This document shows positions 16,820 through 26,161 of a DNA stretch of 64,000 nt, one piece after another. This DNA is from Pseudomonas orientalis (GTDB lineage: Bacteria > Pseudomonadota > Gammaproteobacteria > Pseudomonadales > Pseudomonadaceae). The position numbers and the translations under genes are program-made. The notes under the pieces were generated by a model, which was not told the DNA's origin, did no database searches, and saw nothing but the letters and a program-made list of their open reading frames with translations. Within the stretch, counting starts at the first letter, position 1, and every line of letters begins with the position of its first letter. Location: the NCBI RefSeq assembly GCF_001439815.1, contig NZ_JYLM01000002.1, positions 682,001 to 746,000 of the forward strand, read 5' to 3'.

Positions 16820-19078
16820 TCAGGTCGTTGGCGACCACCATTTGGGCAGCAACTGCCTCACCCGCGCCTCACCAAAGCGATCATCGATCAGCATCACCAC
16901 ACCCCGGTCGTGCTGGCTGCGGATCACCCTCCCCGCCGCCTGCACCACTTTCTGGATACCGGGATACAAATAGGTGTAGTCATAGCCCGCGCCGAAGATC
17001 GCGCCCATGCGTGCTTTGATCTGTTCATTCACCGGATTGAGCTGCGGCAGGCCCAGGGTGGCGATAAACGCCCCGATCAGGCGTGCGCCGGGCAAGTCGA
17101 TGCCTTCGCCAAAGGCGCCGCCGAGCACGGCAAAACCCACGCCCTGGCTGTGCACGGTGAACTGGTCCAGAAAGGCCTGGCGTTCAGCCTCGGCCATGCC
17201 CCGTGACTGCAGCCACAGGGCAATCTGCGGGTGCCGCTCGGCCAGCAGCTGTGCCACTTGTTGCAGGTAATCGAAACTGGAGAAAAACGCCAGGTAGTTG
17301 CCCGGCTGCGTGGCGAACTGCCGGGCGATCAATTCCACGATCGGTTCCAGCGACGCCTGGCGGTGCACGAACCGCGTGGAGATGCGCTCGACGATGCTCA
17401 CCTGCAATTGCTCGGCCTTGAACGGCGATTCGACGTCGACCCAGGCGGTGTCCGTCGGCAACCCGAGCAAGTCGGCGTAGTAGTGGCGTGGGCTGAGGGT
17501 CGCGGAAAACAGCACGCTGCTGCGCGCGGCCGTCAATCGGGGCCGGATGAACTCGGCCGGCACCACGTTGCGCAGGCACAGGGTCGAGCTGCTGCGCTTG
17601 GCACTGAATTGACGCTTGCTGATATCGAAGATGAAGTGTTCATTGAACAGCTCGGCCACCTTGGTAAATTGCAGCGCCTCGAAATAGAAGGCTTGCAGGT
17701 CACCGTTAAGGGCTTCGGGGTGGTCGTTGAAATAGTCGCCCATGGCGCTGGCACACAGGCTCAGGGCCTGCAGCAGCTTGTCGGGTTTGCCCGCGTAGGC
17801 CTGATACGGCGCAAGTTGGTCCTTGTGCAGTGCATTCCATTCCCGGTTCAGGCGCTGCAAGGGCTTTTTCAGCGGTTCAGGTGCGCTGTCACGCACGGTC
17901 TTGAGGCTGTACTGATCGAGGCTGGCGCTGTACATCGAACGGGCGCGTTCGACCAGGTTATGCGCTTCGTCCACCAGCACCGCAACGCGCCACTGATTGA
18001 GCTGCGCCAGGCCGAAGAGCATGGCGCCGAAGTCGAAATAGTAGTTGTAGTCGGCCACCACCACGTCGGTCCAGCGTGCCATCTCCTGGCTCAGGTAATA
18101 CGGGCAGACGTCGTGAGCCAGCGCCACCTCCCGCAGGTGACGCTGATCGAGCAGGCGAACCCTGGATGCCGCCTGGCGGGCAGCGGGCAAGCGATCGTAA
18201 AAGCCCTTGGCCAACGGACACGAGTCGCCGTGGCAGGCTTTGTCCAGGTGTTCGCAGGCCTTGTCGCGGGCCACCAGTTCCAGCACCCGCAAGGACAGCT
18301 CGGGGCTGCTGTCGTACAGCACCTGGGCGGCATCCAGCGCCAGCTTGCGGCCCGGGGTCTTGGCAGTGAGGAAAAATACCTTGTCCAATTGCTGCGGGGC
18401 CAGGGCCTTGAGCATCGGAAACAGCGTGCCGACGGTCTTGCCGATGCCGGTCGGCGCCTGGGCCATCAGGCAACGGCCGGTGCTGACCGCCTTGTAGACC
18501 GACTCGGCCAGGGAACGCTGGCCGCTGCGAAATTCGGCATGGGGAAACGCCAGGCGTTGTGCGTCGCGATTGCGCGCCTCGCGGTGTTGCATCTGCTGGT
18601 GGGCCCAGTCGAGAAACAGCGCGCATTGCTGGTTGAAGAAGCGTTCGAGGTCAGGCGCGGCAAAGCGCTGCTTGAGCAGGGTCTCGCCCTCGCCGACGAT
18701 GTCGAAATACACCAGCGCCAGCTCGATCTCGTCGAGCCCCAGCTTCTGACACATCAACCAGCCATAGACCTTGACCTGGGCCCAATGCAATTGCCGATGG
18801 TTGGCGGGCTGGGCCTTAAGGTCGCCGCGATAGGTTTTTACCTCTTCCAGGCGGTTGCTGTCCGGGTCATAGCCGTCCGCCCTGCCCCGCACCTTGAGCT
18901 GCTCGTACTCACCCTCAAGTGCCACTTCGTTCTGGTAATGCGCGCTGCGCCGCGACGCCACCGTGCGATGGCCGACGATGCCTTCCTGGGCACTGGGCGA
19001 CGGGGTAAAGCGCAGGTCCAGGTCACCGACCTTGGCCGTGAACTCGCACAACGCGCGCACCGCGACGCTGTAGCTCAA
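16820..19078 (-). CDS. DinG/XPD-like ATP-dependent DNA helicase
   Basis: A 752-residue superfamily 2 helicase of the Rad3/XPD/DinG group. Walker A is in AQAPTGIGKTVGTLFPML, the DEAH box in VLVDEAHNLVERAR, and motif VI in VVQAAGRVIRSQHDRG. Between motifs I and II a cysteine set (CEHLDKACHGDSC and a later VCPYYLS) matches the position of the iron-sulphur cluster of this group. The N-terminal 170 residues carry a PD-(D/E)XK-like pattern (DSNRLEEVKTYRGDL). Its ATG overlaps the FAN1 stop as ATGA, so the helicase is translationally coupled to the nuclease. Likely role: unwinding branched or cross-linked DNA in repair. Confidence 0.9.
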   Translation of the reverse strand: MSYSVAVRALCEFTAKVGDLDLRFTPSPSAQEGIVGHRTVASRRSAHYQNEVALEGEYEQLKVRGRADGYDPDSNRLEEVKTYRGDLKAQPANHRQLHWAQVKVYGWLMCQKLGLDEIELALVYFDIVGEGETLLKQRFAAPDLERFFNQQCALFLDWAHQQMQHREARNRDAQRLAFPHAEFRSGQRSLAESVYKAVSTGRCLMAQAPTGIGKTVGTLFPMLKALAPQQLDKVFFLTAKTPGRKLALDAAQVLYDSSPELSLRVLELVARDKACEHLDKACHGDSCPLAKGFYDRLPAARQAASRVRLLDQRHLREVALAHDVCPYYLSQEMARWTDVVVADYNYYFDFGAMLFGLAQLNQWRVAVLVDEAHNLVERARSMYSASLDQYSLKTVRDSAPEPLKKPLQRLNREWNALHKDQLAPYQAYAGKPDKLLQALSLCASAMGDYFNDHPEALNGDLQAFYFEALQFTKVAELFNEHFIFDISKRQFSAKRSSSTLCLRNVVPAEFIRPRLTAARSSVLFSATLSPRHYYADLLGLPTDTAWVDVESPFKAEQLQVSIVERISTRFVHRQASLEPIVELIARQFATQPGNYLAFFSSFDYLQQVAQLLAERHPQIALWLQSRGMAEAERQAFLDQFTVHSQGVGFAVLGGAFGEGIDLPGARLIGAFIATLGLPQLNPVNEQIKARMGAIFGAGYDYTYLYPGIQKVVQAAGRVIRSQHDRGVVMLIDDRFGEARVRQLLPKWWSPTT

Positions 19079-20721
19079 GCGGGCTCTGCCCAGCGCACAT
19101 AGCAGACCGTGACCGGCATCTGGTACTCGCCGCAGAACTCCAGCCAGCGCAGTTGGTTGTCCTGCAGGCGGTCGCCAGGGCCCTTGACCTCGATCATGCG
19201 GTAGGTTTTCTGCGCCGGCCAGAACTGGATCAGGTCAGGCATGCCGGTGCGGTTGGCGCGGATATCCAGCAGCAGCCGCTCGAACCAGTAACGCAGGTGT
19301 TCGGCCGGCAGGCAGGTCAGGGCTTGCTCGAGCAGTTCCTCGCTGAGCAGGTTCCAGAACACAAAGGGGGACTGAATCCCCCATTTGTCCAGGTAACGCT
19401 GGCGGATGGTGGTTTTGTAGCGCTCGTCCCGCAGTTGCTCGAAGCACGCGTTGAACAAGGCGGCGCGGCGTTGCTGGAAATCTTCGCTGTGCAAGTCGGC
19501 AGGCCCGCGCTGGAACGGGTGGAAAAACGCGCCCGGCAGCGGCGCGAAAATCACGTCCCAGCACAGCAGGCCGAACAGCGAATTGATCAGGCCGTTTTCC
19601 ACGTAGTGCACCGGTGCGTCCGGCTCGCTCAGATGGGCCTGCACGCAGTATTCCACCGACATCAGCGGTTGCGGCGGCGTCAGTGCCAGGTCCAGGCGCG
19701 TGACGGCGCGCGGCTTGGCCTTGGGCACCTTCGGCTCACCCAGCTTGCGCCGCAGACGCGGCACTACGCGCAGCAGGTGTTGCTGCTCGGCGGCACTTTC
19801 CGGCGCCTGTTGCGCGGCAACGGCCAACGCCAGGGCTTGTGCATAGGCCTCCTGGCGCTCCAGTACGCGGATCAACCGCGCGCGTGCGCCGGGATAGGCG
19901 CAGCCACGATAGATCTGCTCGGCCACGCCCAACTCGGCGCTGCGCTCACAGTATTGACCGATCTGGAACAGCAATTTGGCGCGGCGTTTTTCCAGCCAGG
20001 GGTTGTCGGTGTGCAGCGTGGCGATGTGTGCCAGCACCGTTTCCAGCGCCTGGCCCGCCTCGAAAGCCTGCTGGCATTGGTGCAGGAACAAAAAGCCCTC
20101 GACGTCGGCGCGGCTGCGCAACCCTCGGGATTCGGCGCAGAACGCAACCTTTTCGTAGGTGTAGATGCCCAGGTCCGCCAGCACGAACTCCGACCAGTCC
20201 TGATACAGGTTGCCGAAAAACATCAGGCGCAGGCGGTCGCACAACTCCATCACCGTCAGGCTGTAGAGCGCATCCTGCAGGTCGGGGCACCAAAGGGCGA
20301 AGCTGCGGCTCTCGTTGAACTGCGCCGCCAATGGCGCCAGCCAGTCGGATTTGCGGCCCTTGGGTTGCTCGATCCACGGCTTGAAGGCCATGAGCAGCTC
20401 GCCTTTTTGCAGCAAACCGAACAGCTCTTCAAAGCCCAACAGGCAGTGGTCCTCGACCCAACCGAACGCCAGCAGTGGCTGCATGGCCGCATGGGGGCAG
20501 CCGATTTCAAGGTAATTGAGTTTGCCCCCACGAAAATGCACGCCCTTGCGCATGACCATACGCACCAATAACGCCTGCGACGCCTGCGGCAACCTGTCGA
20601 ATTGCTGAATGAACTGCAATTCGTCCGCGTCGAGCAGATCGGCATAGCGCTGCTCCAACCACATCAGCACTTGGCGGAAGTTGTGCAGGTAATACAAGGG
20701 GTCTTCGAGGAGGTTGGCCAT
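19075..20721 (-). CDS. FAN1-type VRR-NUC structure-specific nuclease
   Basis: A 548-residue protein similar in length and layout to Pseudomonas FAN1: an N-terminal DNA-binding region, a helical TPR-like middle, and a C-terminal VRR-NUC domain. The catalytic signature is visible as MPDLIQFWP, then IEVKGPGDRLQDNQLRW, giving the D...EVK...Q pattern of the PD-(D/E)XK fold. FAN1 enzymes cleave 5' flaps and unhook interstrand cross-links. I start at ATG 20721 (MANLLEDPLYYLHNFR); an upstream extension reads as non-coding. It is coupled to the downstream helicase gene, pointing to joint action. Confidence 0.9.
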   Translation of the reverse strand: MANLLEDPLYYLHNFRQVLMWLEQRYADLLDADELQFIQQFDRLPQASQALLVRMVMRKGVHFRGGKLNYLEIGCPHAAMQPLLAFGWVEDHCLLGFEELFGLLQKGELLMAFKPWIEQPKGRKSDWLAPLAAQFNESRSFALWCPDLQDALYSLTVMELCDRLRLMFFGNLYQDWSEFVLADLGIYTYEKVAFCAESRGLRSRADVEGFLFLHQCQQAFEAGQALETVLAHIATLHTDNPWLEKRRAKLLFQIGQYCERSAELGVAEQIYRGCAYPGARARLIRVLERQEAYAQALALAVAAQQAPESAAEQQHLLRVVPRLRRKLGEPKVPKAKPRAVTRLDLALTPPQPLMSVEYCVQAHLSEPDAPVHYVENGLINSLFGLLCWDVIFAPLPGAFFHPFQRGPADLHSEDFQQRRAALFNACFEQLRDERYKTTIRQRYLDKWGIQSPFVFWNLLSEELLEQALTCLPAEHLRYWFERLLLDIRANRTGMPDLIQFWPAQKTYRMIEVKGPGDRLQDNQLRWLEFCGEYQMPVTVCYVRWAEPA

Positions 20722-20824
20722 GGTACAAAGGGATCGACTACTGGTTATGCATACAGATTGACGTCGCGAACGCTTTGTTGCAATCAGTAATAGATAAATG
20801 GCGCCTGCAACTTTTTGAAAAAAA

Positions 20825-20883
20825 GCGATCAGATGAGGGAGCTGATCGCGTAACATTTATGCCCCGCAGCCAGACGCTGCGGG
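20825..20883 (+). promoter_or_regulatory. Two tandem hairpins upstream of the lipoprotein gene
   Basis: GCGATCAG (20825-20832) pairs with CTGATCGC (20842-20849), and CCCGCAGC (20863-20870) pairs with GCTGCGGG (20876-20883). Both stems are perfect 8-base pairs. The second is followed by ACTTTTC, a weak terminator-like tail. They lie in the divergent region between FAN1 and the lipoprotein gene, so they may be a leader attenuator or a terminator. Confidence 0.5.
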
Positions 20884-20909
20884 ACTTTTCAGGGTTAAAG
20901 GTAAGGGTA

Positions 20910-21134
20910 ATGAACATGAAGAATTTGGGTCTGCCGCTGGTTGCACTCACTTTTCTGGTATTGGCCGGTTGCTCCACGCAAACCGTCGTGACGTTACAGA
21001 ACGGCACACAGTATCTGACCAAGGACACACCCAACGCCAAGACCGCCGACGGTTTCTATGAATTCACCGACATCGCCGGCAAGCGTATTCGTATCAAGGC
21101 CGATGATGTAGCGACGGTGCGCAAGGAACAATAA
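20910..21134 (+). CDS. Small YgdI/YgdR-type lipoprotein (DUF903)
   Basis: A 74-residue protein. The lipobox VLAGC (cysteine about residue 21) follows a short hydrophobic signal, so it is lipid-anchored. The mature part (TQTVVTLQNGTQYLTKDTP ... ADDVATVRKEQ) is the SH3-like DUF903 fold found in E. coli YgdI and YgdR, whose role is unknown. The start is ATG 20910 behind AAGGTAAGGG. It is monocistronic and followed by a family B REP pair. Confidence 0.9.
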   Translation: MNMKNLGLPLVALTFLVLAGCSTQTVVTLQNGTQYLTKDTPNAKTADGFYEFTDIAGKRIRIKADDVATVRKEQ

Positions 21135-21156
21135 TTTCAGGCTGGCCTATATCAAA

Positions 21157-21246
21157 TGTGGGAGGGGGCTTGCCCCCGATAGCGGTGGGTCAGCTACACA
21201 TAAGCAGGCTGATACACCCCAATCGGGGGCAAGCCCCCTCCCACAG
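21157..21246. repeat. REP pair, family B
   Basis: Inverted copies of TGTGGGAGGGGGCTTGCCCC around a 40-base spacer, between the convergent ends of the lipoprotein gene and tliA. It marks the 3' end of the protease/lipase operon. Confidence 0.9.
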
Positions 21247-21266
21247 TTTTGACCGCATTCCATTCG

Positions 21267-22691
21267 TTAGCCGATCACAATCCCCTCCCCCGATAAACTG
21301 CTCACACCCACCAGCGTCACCGAATCAGCGCCGAAGCTGATCACGGTATCCCCGCCTACCAGCCTGGCATGGTCGCGATAATCCGTGCTGCCCTGCACGT
21401 CCGTGAATATCAGTTTGTCCGTTGCCTGATAGCCCATCACGCGATCATTGCCAAACTGCCCGTTGAACAGAAAGGTGTTATGCCCACTGCTGTCGCGGAT
21501 CGTGTCGTTGCCCCTGCCGCCCTCGATAAAGTCCGCGCCCTTGCCGCCCTGGATCAGGTCGTTGCCGTGACTGCCGATGATGAAGGTATTGCCCTTGTGC
21601 GTTTCGGCATTGCGGTTGAGGTCTTGCACCCAGGTGGTGGCCCGTGCCGGGTCGGACAGGTTGGCGACGATCACCGTGGAGTCGCGGGTCATCTGTTCAT
21701 AGAAGCCGGAGTCGAGAATGCGCGTCATGCCATCGCCGTAGCCGGTGGGCAAGTGCGACACCCAGGTCGGTACGTTGAGGATGGAAAACGGCAACGCGTT
21801 CCACAGCGATGACGCGTAGTGATCGTTGAAGCTGACGATATTGTCGGTGGTGGATTCATGGGGTTTGTCGTGCACGCCGAGGGACGAGGGGTTGAACGAT
21901 GCGCCATCCAGCGCGCGGAACACCGGGTCATTTTCGTAGCCCACGTTCAGCACCTTGTCACCGGCGCTTTGGGTCGGTGAGGCATAGGCCACATAGTTGG
22001 CATCCTTGTAGAAGCCCGACCATTTATTGTCACTCAAGTCGGCCATGCTGTTGACCGCCAGCCCACCGAGGCTATGGCCGCTGACCAGCACATCCTGGCC
22101 GCTCAGGCCGTGGGCGCCGGCAAACGCGGCAACGTTCTCGAGCAAGCCACCGAAGGCTTCGCCGACGTAGTTTTTTGCGTAGTCCTTGGGACCGAACGCG
22201 GCGAGCAGGTCGCTGATCACATCGCCGATGGCGTCACTGATCAGGTGTTCCCGCGGCCCCGACGTGCCGCGAAAACCGATGCCGATTTCCTGCAGTTTGC
22301 CCGCGTCATCGTATTTGCCCAGCACTTCGACCTGGGCTGAGGCGTAGCCGGGTTTCTCGCCAAAGAAGGTACCCCGGTCGTCTACCTTGCCGGTGTAGCC
22401 CAGGGCGCTGGCGCTGATCGGCGTCCACCCGGCCGCGTGCACCGCGTCGAGGGCGGCTTTTTCCGAGTCGGGGTTCCAGGGGATCCCGCCAATCACCCCC
22501 TGGGCATCGGTGCCGCCGATCAAGGCGCTCACCAGCGTGGCCGGCAAACCCAGGCCCAGACCGTTGTTCTGGTAACCCACGGCAAACCCGTGATCCAAGT
22601 TGTGGTAGGCGTACAGCGTGATCGCCAGCGCGTCGGCGAATAACGTCTTGGAGCCCTCGGTCCCGAGGTTTTTATAGTCAAAGATACCCAT
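21267..22691 (-). CDS. tliA: Extracellular RTX lipase TliA
   Basis: A 474-residue family I.3 lipase, close to the known TliA length. It begins MGIFDYKNLGTEGSK, has no signal peptide, and carries the nucleophile elbow VSGHSLGG with the catalytic serine near residue 207. RTX calcium-binding repeats follow at about 370-405 (GSHGNDLIQGGKGADFIEGG). The C-terminal region is the uncleaved type I secretion signal. Export is through the AprDEF machinery encoded in the same operon. ATG 22691 has AGAGAGG upstream. A family A REP pair separates it from prtB. It hydrolyses triacylglycerols outside the cell and is a known dairy-spoilage enzyme. Confidence 0.95.
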   Translation of the reverse strand: MGIFDYKNLGTEGSKTLFADALAITLYAYHNLDHGFAVGYQNNGLGLGLPATLVSALIGGTDAQGVIGGIPWNPDSEKAALDAVHAAGWTPISASALGYTGKVDDRGTFFGEKPGYASAQVEVLGKYDDAGKLQEIGIGFRGTSGPREHLISDAIGDVISDLLAAFGPKDYAKNYVGEAFGGLLENVAAFAGAHGLSGQDVLVSGHSLGGLAVNSMADLSDNKWSGFYKDANYVAYASPTQSAGDKVLNVGYENDPVFRALDGASFNPSSLGVHDKPHESTTDNIVSFNDHYASSLWNALPFSILNVPTWVSHLPTGYGDGMTRILDSGFYEQMTRDSTVIVANLSDPARATTWVQDLNRNAETHKGNTFIIGSHGNDLIQGGKGADFIEGGRGNDTIRDSSGHNTFLFNGQFGNDRVMGYQATDKLIFTDVQGSTDYRDHARLVGGDTVISFGADSVTLVGVSSLSGEGIVIG

Positions 22692-22754
22692 GGCACTGCC
22701 TCTCTGTTGTTGGATTTGTCGAGAAAGCGAAAACACCTGTTAACCGTTACCTCC

Positions 22755-22855
22755 TGTAGGAGCGAGCTTGCTCGCGAAGATCGTCAACGATGACGCGTTC
22801 TACCTGAACAACCGCGCCGCATTTGAGTTTTTCGCGAGCAAGCTCGCTCCTACAG
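22755..22855. repeat. REP pair, family A, between prtB and tliA
   Basis: Inverted family A cores at about 22755-22780 and 22831-22855. It sits inside the operon in the gap between the prtB stop and the tliA ribosome site, where it could protect upstream mRNA from 3' decay. Confidence 0.9.
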
Positions 22856-22869
22856 TGGTTTTTAAAGCG

Positions 22870-25800
22870 TTAGAACGCCCAGTCCAGGCTCAAACCGACG
22901 CCATGCACCTTCTCCTTGCTGGCCAGCAAGCCGTTGTAGTCGAAGTTCACCCGCGCATCCTTGCTCAGGGCCAGGCTCACCCGCGCCCCGACCAGGGCGG
23001 CATCACGCACCATCGGCGCACTTTCCACCGCGAACGACGGGCCACCGGAGGCAAACGCCAGGTGTTGCTCGGAGTCGGTGCTGCTCAGGTTGTGCTGCCA
23101 GCCCAGGGTGCCGGACACTTCCAGTTGCTGGTGATCGTTGACGTTGAAGGTTTTCAAGGCGCGCACGCCCAGGGTGCTCAGCACCAGGTCGCGGCTGTCG
23201 TCGCCACTTTTCAGCGCGGCGGCATCGCCCTTCTCTTTGAAGCTGTCCGTGTCCAGGTGCACATAGGCCAGGTTGGCGAATGGCTCAAGCGCCAGGGGTT
23301 GCAGGTTGATACGGTACGCCGCCTCGGTGAACACCTGGGTGCTGTGGGCATCGACCTTGGCTTTCTGCTTGCCGCTGACGTCGCCGTATTGCAGGTCGCG
23401 CTTCACATCGGCGCGGTGCCAGCTGTAGGTCGCGCCGCCGCTCAGGCGCCAGGCGCCGATTTCATGCCCGGCATAGGCGCCGAAGTGATAGCTGTCGACC
23501 GAAGCGCGGCTATGGGTGTCGCTGCCCATGTTCAGCGACGTATCGCTGTAGCCCGCCACCAGACCGATGCGTGTCGCGTCGTCGAGGGCACCGTCGACGC
23601 CGGCCAGCATGCCGCCGATGGACGTGGTGTAGCCCGCCGTGTCGCTGCGGCTGTCGGTCTTGCCCCAGGCCCCCAGCGCCTTGACCCACACGTTGCCACG
23701 GCTGTCGATGGCCTGGCTGGTCGCGCCCATTTCACCGTTGCGCAGCCGCTCGCCGACCGCTTCGCGCACGTAACGACTGTCGTTGACCAACGCGGTTTCC
23801 AGGGCCGGATAGACTTCGCCACTCAATTGCTGGAACGCGCCTTGTGCCGAGGCCGCCGTCGGGGCCAGCAGCAAGCTTTCATACACGCCGTTGCCCGCGC
23901 CCAATTGCTCGGCGGCTGCGGCGACGGCGCGCTGGTTCGGCGTGGCGGCCACACTGGCGAAGCTGTTGGTGCGTGCCACATCCAGCTGCACGCCGCCCGC
24001 CGCGTAGTTCAACGTGCCGCCGATGAACAGGTAATCCGGCAGTACCGCACCGAAGCGGCCGGTGATACCGCCCGCAGCTTGCAGGATGTTGTACTGGCGG
24101 CCGATCAGGCTTTGCGCCTGGGATGCGCTGAGCAAGGTCGGGCTGTTTTCCAGGGCCAGGGTCACAGTACCGCCATTGAGCGTGGCGGTGCCGCCGGCGA
24201 CGATGCGGTCGCTGCTGGTGGGCGACAGTTCCACCGCGTACGTCGAGCCCGCCTCAAAGGTGACATTGCCCGCCACGTTCAGCGTGCCGATGGAGTTGCC
24301 CGGCGCCACGGTGCCGCCGCTTTTTGCCGCCAGCGAACCGATGCGCCCCGAGCCACCGACCACGCCGCTCTGGCTGACGGTCACGTCGGAGGTCACCGAG
24401 CCGTTGACCGCCAGCAACCCCTGGTTGACCAGGGTCGGGCCGCTGTAGGTGTTGGCGCCGGTCAGCACCAGGGTGCCAATGCCCTGCTTGGTCAAGCCGC
24501 CATGCCCGGCGATGTCGTTGCTCCACACATCCAGCCCGCAATGGATGTCGTTGCACACGCGCTGGGTTGGTTTGCCGACATCCACCACTGCGCCGATGCC
24601 CGGCAAGTCCGCCACGAACTGGCCACTGCCATAGGCGCCGTCGATGCGAAACTCAGCCGGAATATCCTCGGCGGTAATGAACATGCCCGGACCGTTGACT
24701 GCCTTGCCCAGGTTGATCATGCCCCAGCCATACAGCGAGTCGATGCCCGGCGCGCCAAGGTCGGTGGCGGTGGTCTTGAGCAGCGTGGAGATCTGGTCGC
24801 CACTCATGTAGGGGAAACGCTCCATCAGCACCGCCGCACTGCCGGCCACATGAGGCGCGGCCATGGAGGTGCCGTTGAAGTTGGCGTAGTCGTTGGTGAG
24901 GTTGTCCAGGTTGGTGCCGTTGATGATCGAACTGAAAATCTTCGTACCCGGCGCCGACACACAGAAACTCGCCGCATAGCCGCAGCGCGACGAGAAGGTG
25001 CTGATCACGTAGGGGTTGGCGCTCGCGGTGTCCGGGTTCTGCTGCAGGGCCGCCACCGACAGCCAGTTCGGCGCAATCTGCGGCACGAAATACGCCAGGC
25101 CCGAGATCGCGTCGGGGTTGTTGCGGTTGTAGTCGTTACCGGCGGCAAAGATGGTCAGCACACCACTGCGGGCGGCGTCGATCGCACCTTGATAAGCGCC
25201 GCCTGCAATGGTGCCGAGGATCGGCCGGATGTTGTTGAACTGCGCCTGGGCTTCATTGACCGTGAAGTTGGGGAACGCCGGATCGCGACCGCCCTTGGCG
25301 TACTGATCACCGATGCCGATACCCCAGCTGTTGTTGATGATGCGCGCGCCGCTGGCGACCAGTGCATCCCAACCGGCTTTGTACACCGCGCCATCGTTGC
25401 CCAGGATGATCCCGTCTTCCGGGCCCGGGTCGCCGTTTTCGGCACTGATGATCTGTGCGTTGAACGCCACGCCATGCATCGGCCCGCCGTCGCGGTTACC
25501 GGCCGCAATGCCGCCAACGTGGGTGCCGTGGTTGCCCAGCTTGCCGTTGGAGCCCAGGGACGGCGTGCCGTCATAGCGAAACGCATCGCCGGCCTTCACC
25601 GGGATGTACGGGTCGGTGTACTGGCGGATGCCCTCGGTGACGATCGTCACCACTTTGCCGGGGCTGGCGAATTCCGGATGCTGGGCGTACACCGGCTGGT
25701 CGAAGATGCCCAGCTTGACACCCTTGCCGGTGTAGCCGGCGGCATATGCGGTGTCGGCGTGCACGGCGCCCAGGCCCCAGTCGGCCTTGAATTCATTGCT

Positions 25801-25989
25801 GCGCCAACTGGCGGCGTCGCCCGGCTTGCCGGCTTCCACATAGGGTGCGGCCTGGGCGGTTTCCAGGCTTGCGAGGCTGCTGGCCAGGCAGCACAGCAGC
25901 GCGCCGTATGGCACGCGGCTCAACGCCTTGAGCGGGTAGCCCGGGCCTGTGTGGATGGCGATGGTGAACCCTGACTTGCGTTTTTTCAC
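22870..25989 (-). CDS. prtB: Subtilisin-like serine protease autotransporter PrtB
   Basis: A 1039-residue type V secreted protease. An extended signal peptide (1-47, ending ETAQA) is followed by an S8 peptidase domain with Asp97 (LGIFDQPVYAQHPE), His154 (NHGTHVGGIAAG) and Ser375 (FNGTSMAAPHVAG). A beta-helical linker with a PATR-type repeat (GTLVLTGANTYSGPTLVNQG) lies near 500-600. The C-terminal beta-barrel (about 760-1039) ends in ...SLDWAF, with terminal Phe as in other autotransporters. The start is GTG 25989 behind AAGG. The Asp motif reads DQP where DSG or DTG is usual; the Asp itself is kept. It is a paralogue of PrtA next door. Confidence 0.94.
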   Translation of the reverse strand: MKKRKSGFTIAIHTGPGYPLKALSRVPYGALLCCLASSLASLETAQAAPYVEAGKPGDAASWRSNEFKADWGLGAVHADTAYAAGYTGKGVKLGIFDQPVYAQHPEFASPGKVVTIVTEGIRQYTDPYIPVKAGDAFRYDGTPSLGSNGKLGNHGTHVGGIAAGNRDGGPMHGVAFNAQIISAENGDPGPEDGIILGNDGAVYKAGWDALVASGARIINNSWGIGIGDQYAKGGRDPAFPNFTVNEAQAQFNNIRPILGTIAGGAYQGAIDAARSGVLTIFAAGNDYNRNNPDAISGLAYFVPQIAPNWLSVAALQQNPDTASANPYVISTFSSRCGYAASFCVSAPGTKIFSSIINGTNLDNLTNDYANFNGTSMAAPHVAGSAAVLMERFPYMSGDQISTLLKTTATDLGAPGIDSLYGWGMINLGKAVNGPGMFITAEDIPAEFRIDGAYGSGQFVADLPGIGAVVDVGKPTQRVCNDIHCGLDVWSNDIAGHGGLTKQGIGTLVLTGANTYSGPTLVNQGLLAVNGSVTSDVTVSQSGVVGGSGRIGSLAAKSGGTVAPGNSIGTLNVAGNVTFEAGSTYAVELSPTSSDRIVAGGTATLNGGTVTLALENSPTLLSASQAQSLIGRQYNILQAAGGITGRFGAVLPDYLFIGGTLNYAAGGVQLDVARTNSFASVAATPNQRAVAAAAEQLGAGNGVYESLLLAPTAASAQGAFQQLSGEVYPALETALVNDSRYVREAVGERLRNGEMGATSQAIDSRGNVWVKALGAWGKTDSRSDTAGYTTSIGGMLAGVDGALDDATRIGLVAGYSDTSLNMGSDTHSRASVDSYHFGAYAGHEIGAWRLSGGATYSWHRADVKRDLQYGDVSGKQKAKVDAHSTQVFTEAAYRINLQPLALEPFANLAYVHLDTDSFKEKGDAAALKSGDDSRDLVLSTLGVRALKTFNVNDHQQLEVSGTLGWQHNLSSTDSEQHLAFASGGPSFAVESAPMVRDAALVGARVSLALSKDARVNFDYNGLLASKEKVHGVGLSLDWAF

Positions 25990-26052
25990 GGTGACCTTCC
26001 TTAGTTTTCTTATGACATTTGGAAAAATCTCGACCAGGCGCCACTGTCCTCC

Positions 26053-26144
26053 TGTGGGAGGGGGCTTGCCCCCGATAGCGGAGTGTCAGTCGCCGGATGT
26101 ACTGGCTGACCCGCCCTCATCGGGGGCAAGCCCCCTCCCACATT
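26053..26144. repeat. REP pair, family B, between prtA and prtB
   Basis: Inverted TGTGGGAGGGGGCTTGCCCC arms in the 172-base gap between the prtA stop and the prtB start. It is the third REP pair in or at the end of the secretion operon counting from tliA. Confidence 0.9.
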
Positions 26145-26161
26145 CGATGTGTGGTGTGCCT

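Noticed and set aside
22768..25974. Very long open frame (1068 codons) antisense to prtB
   Set aside because: It mirrors the high-GC codon pattern of prtB, has no family motifs and begins in a REP element. prtB itself has a full signal peptide, catalytic triad and barrel.
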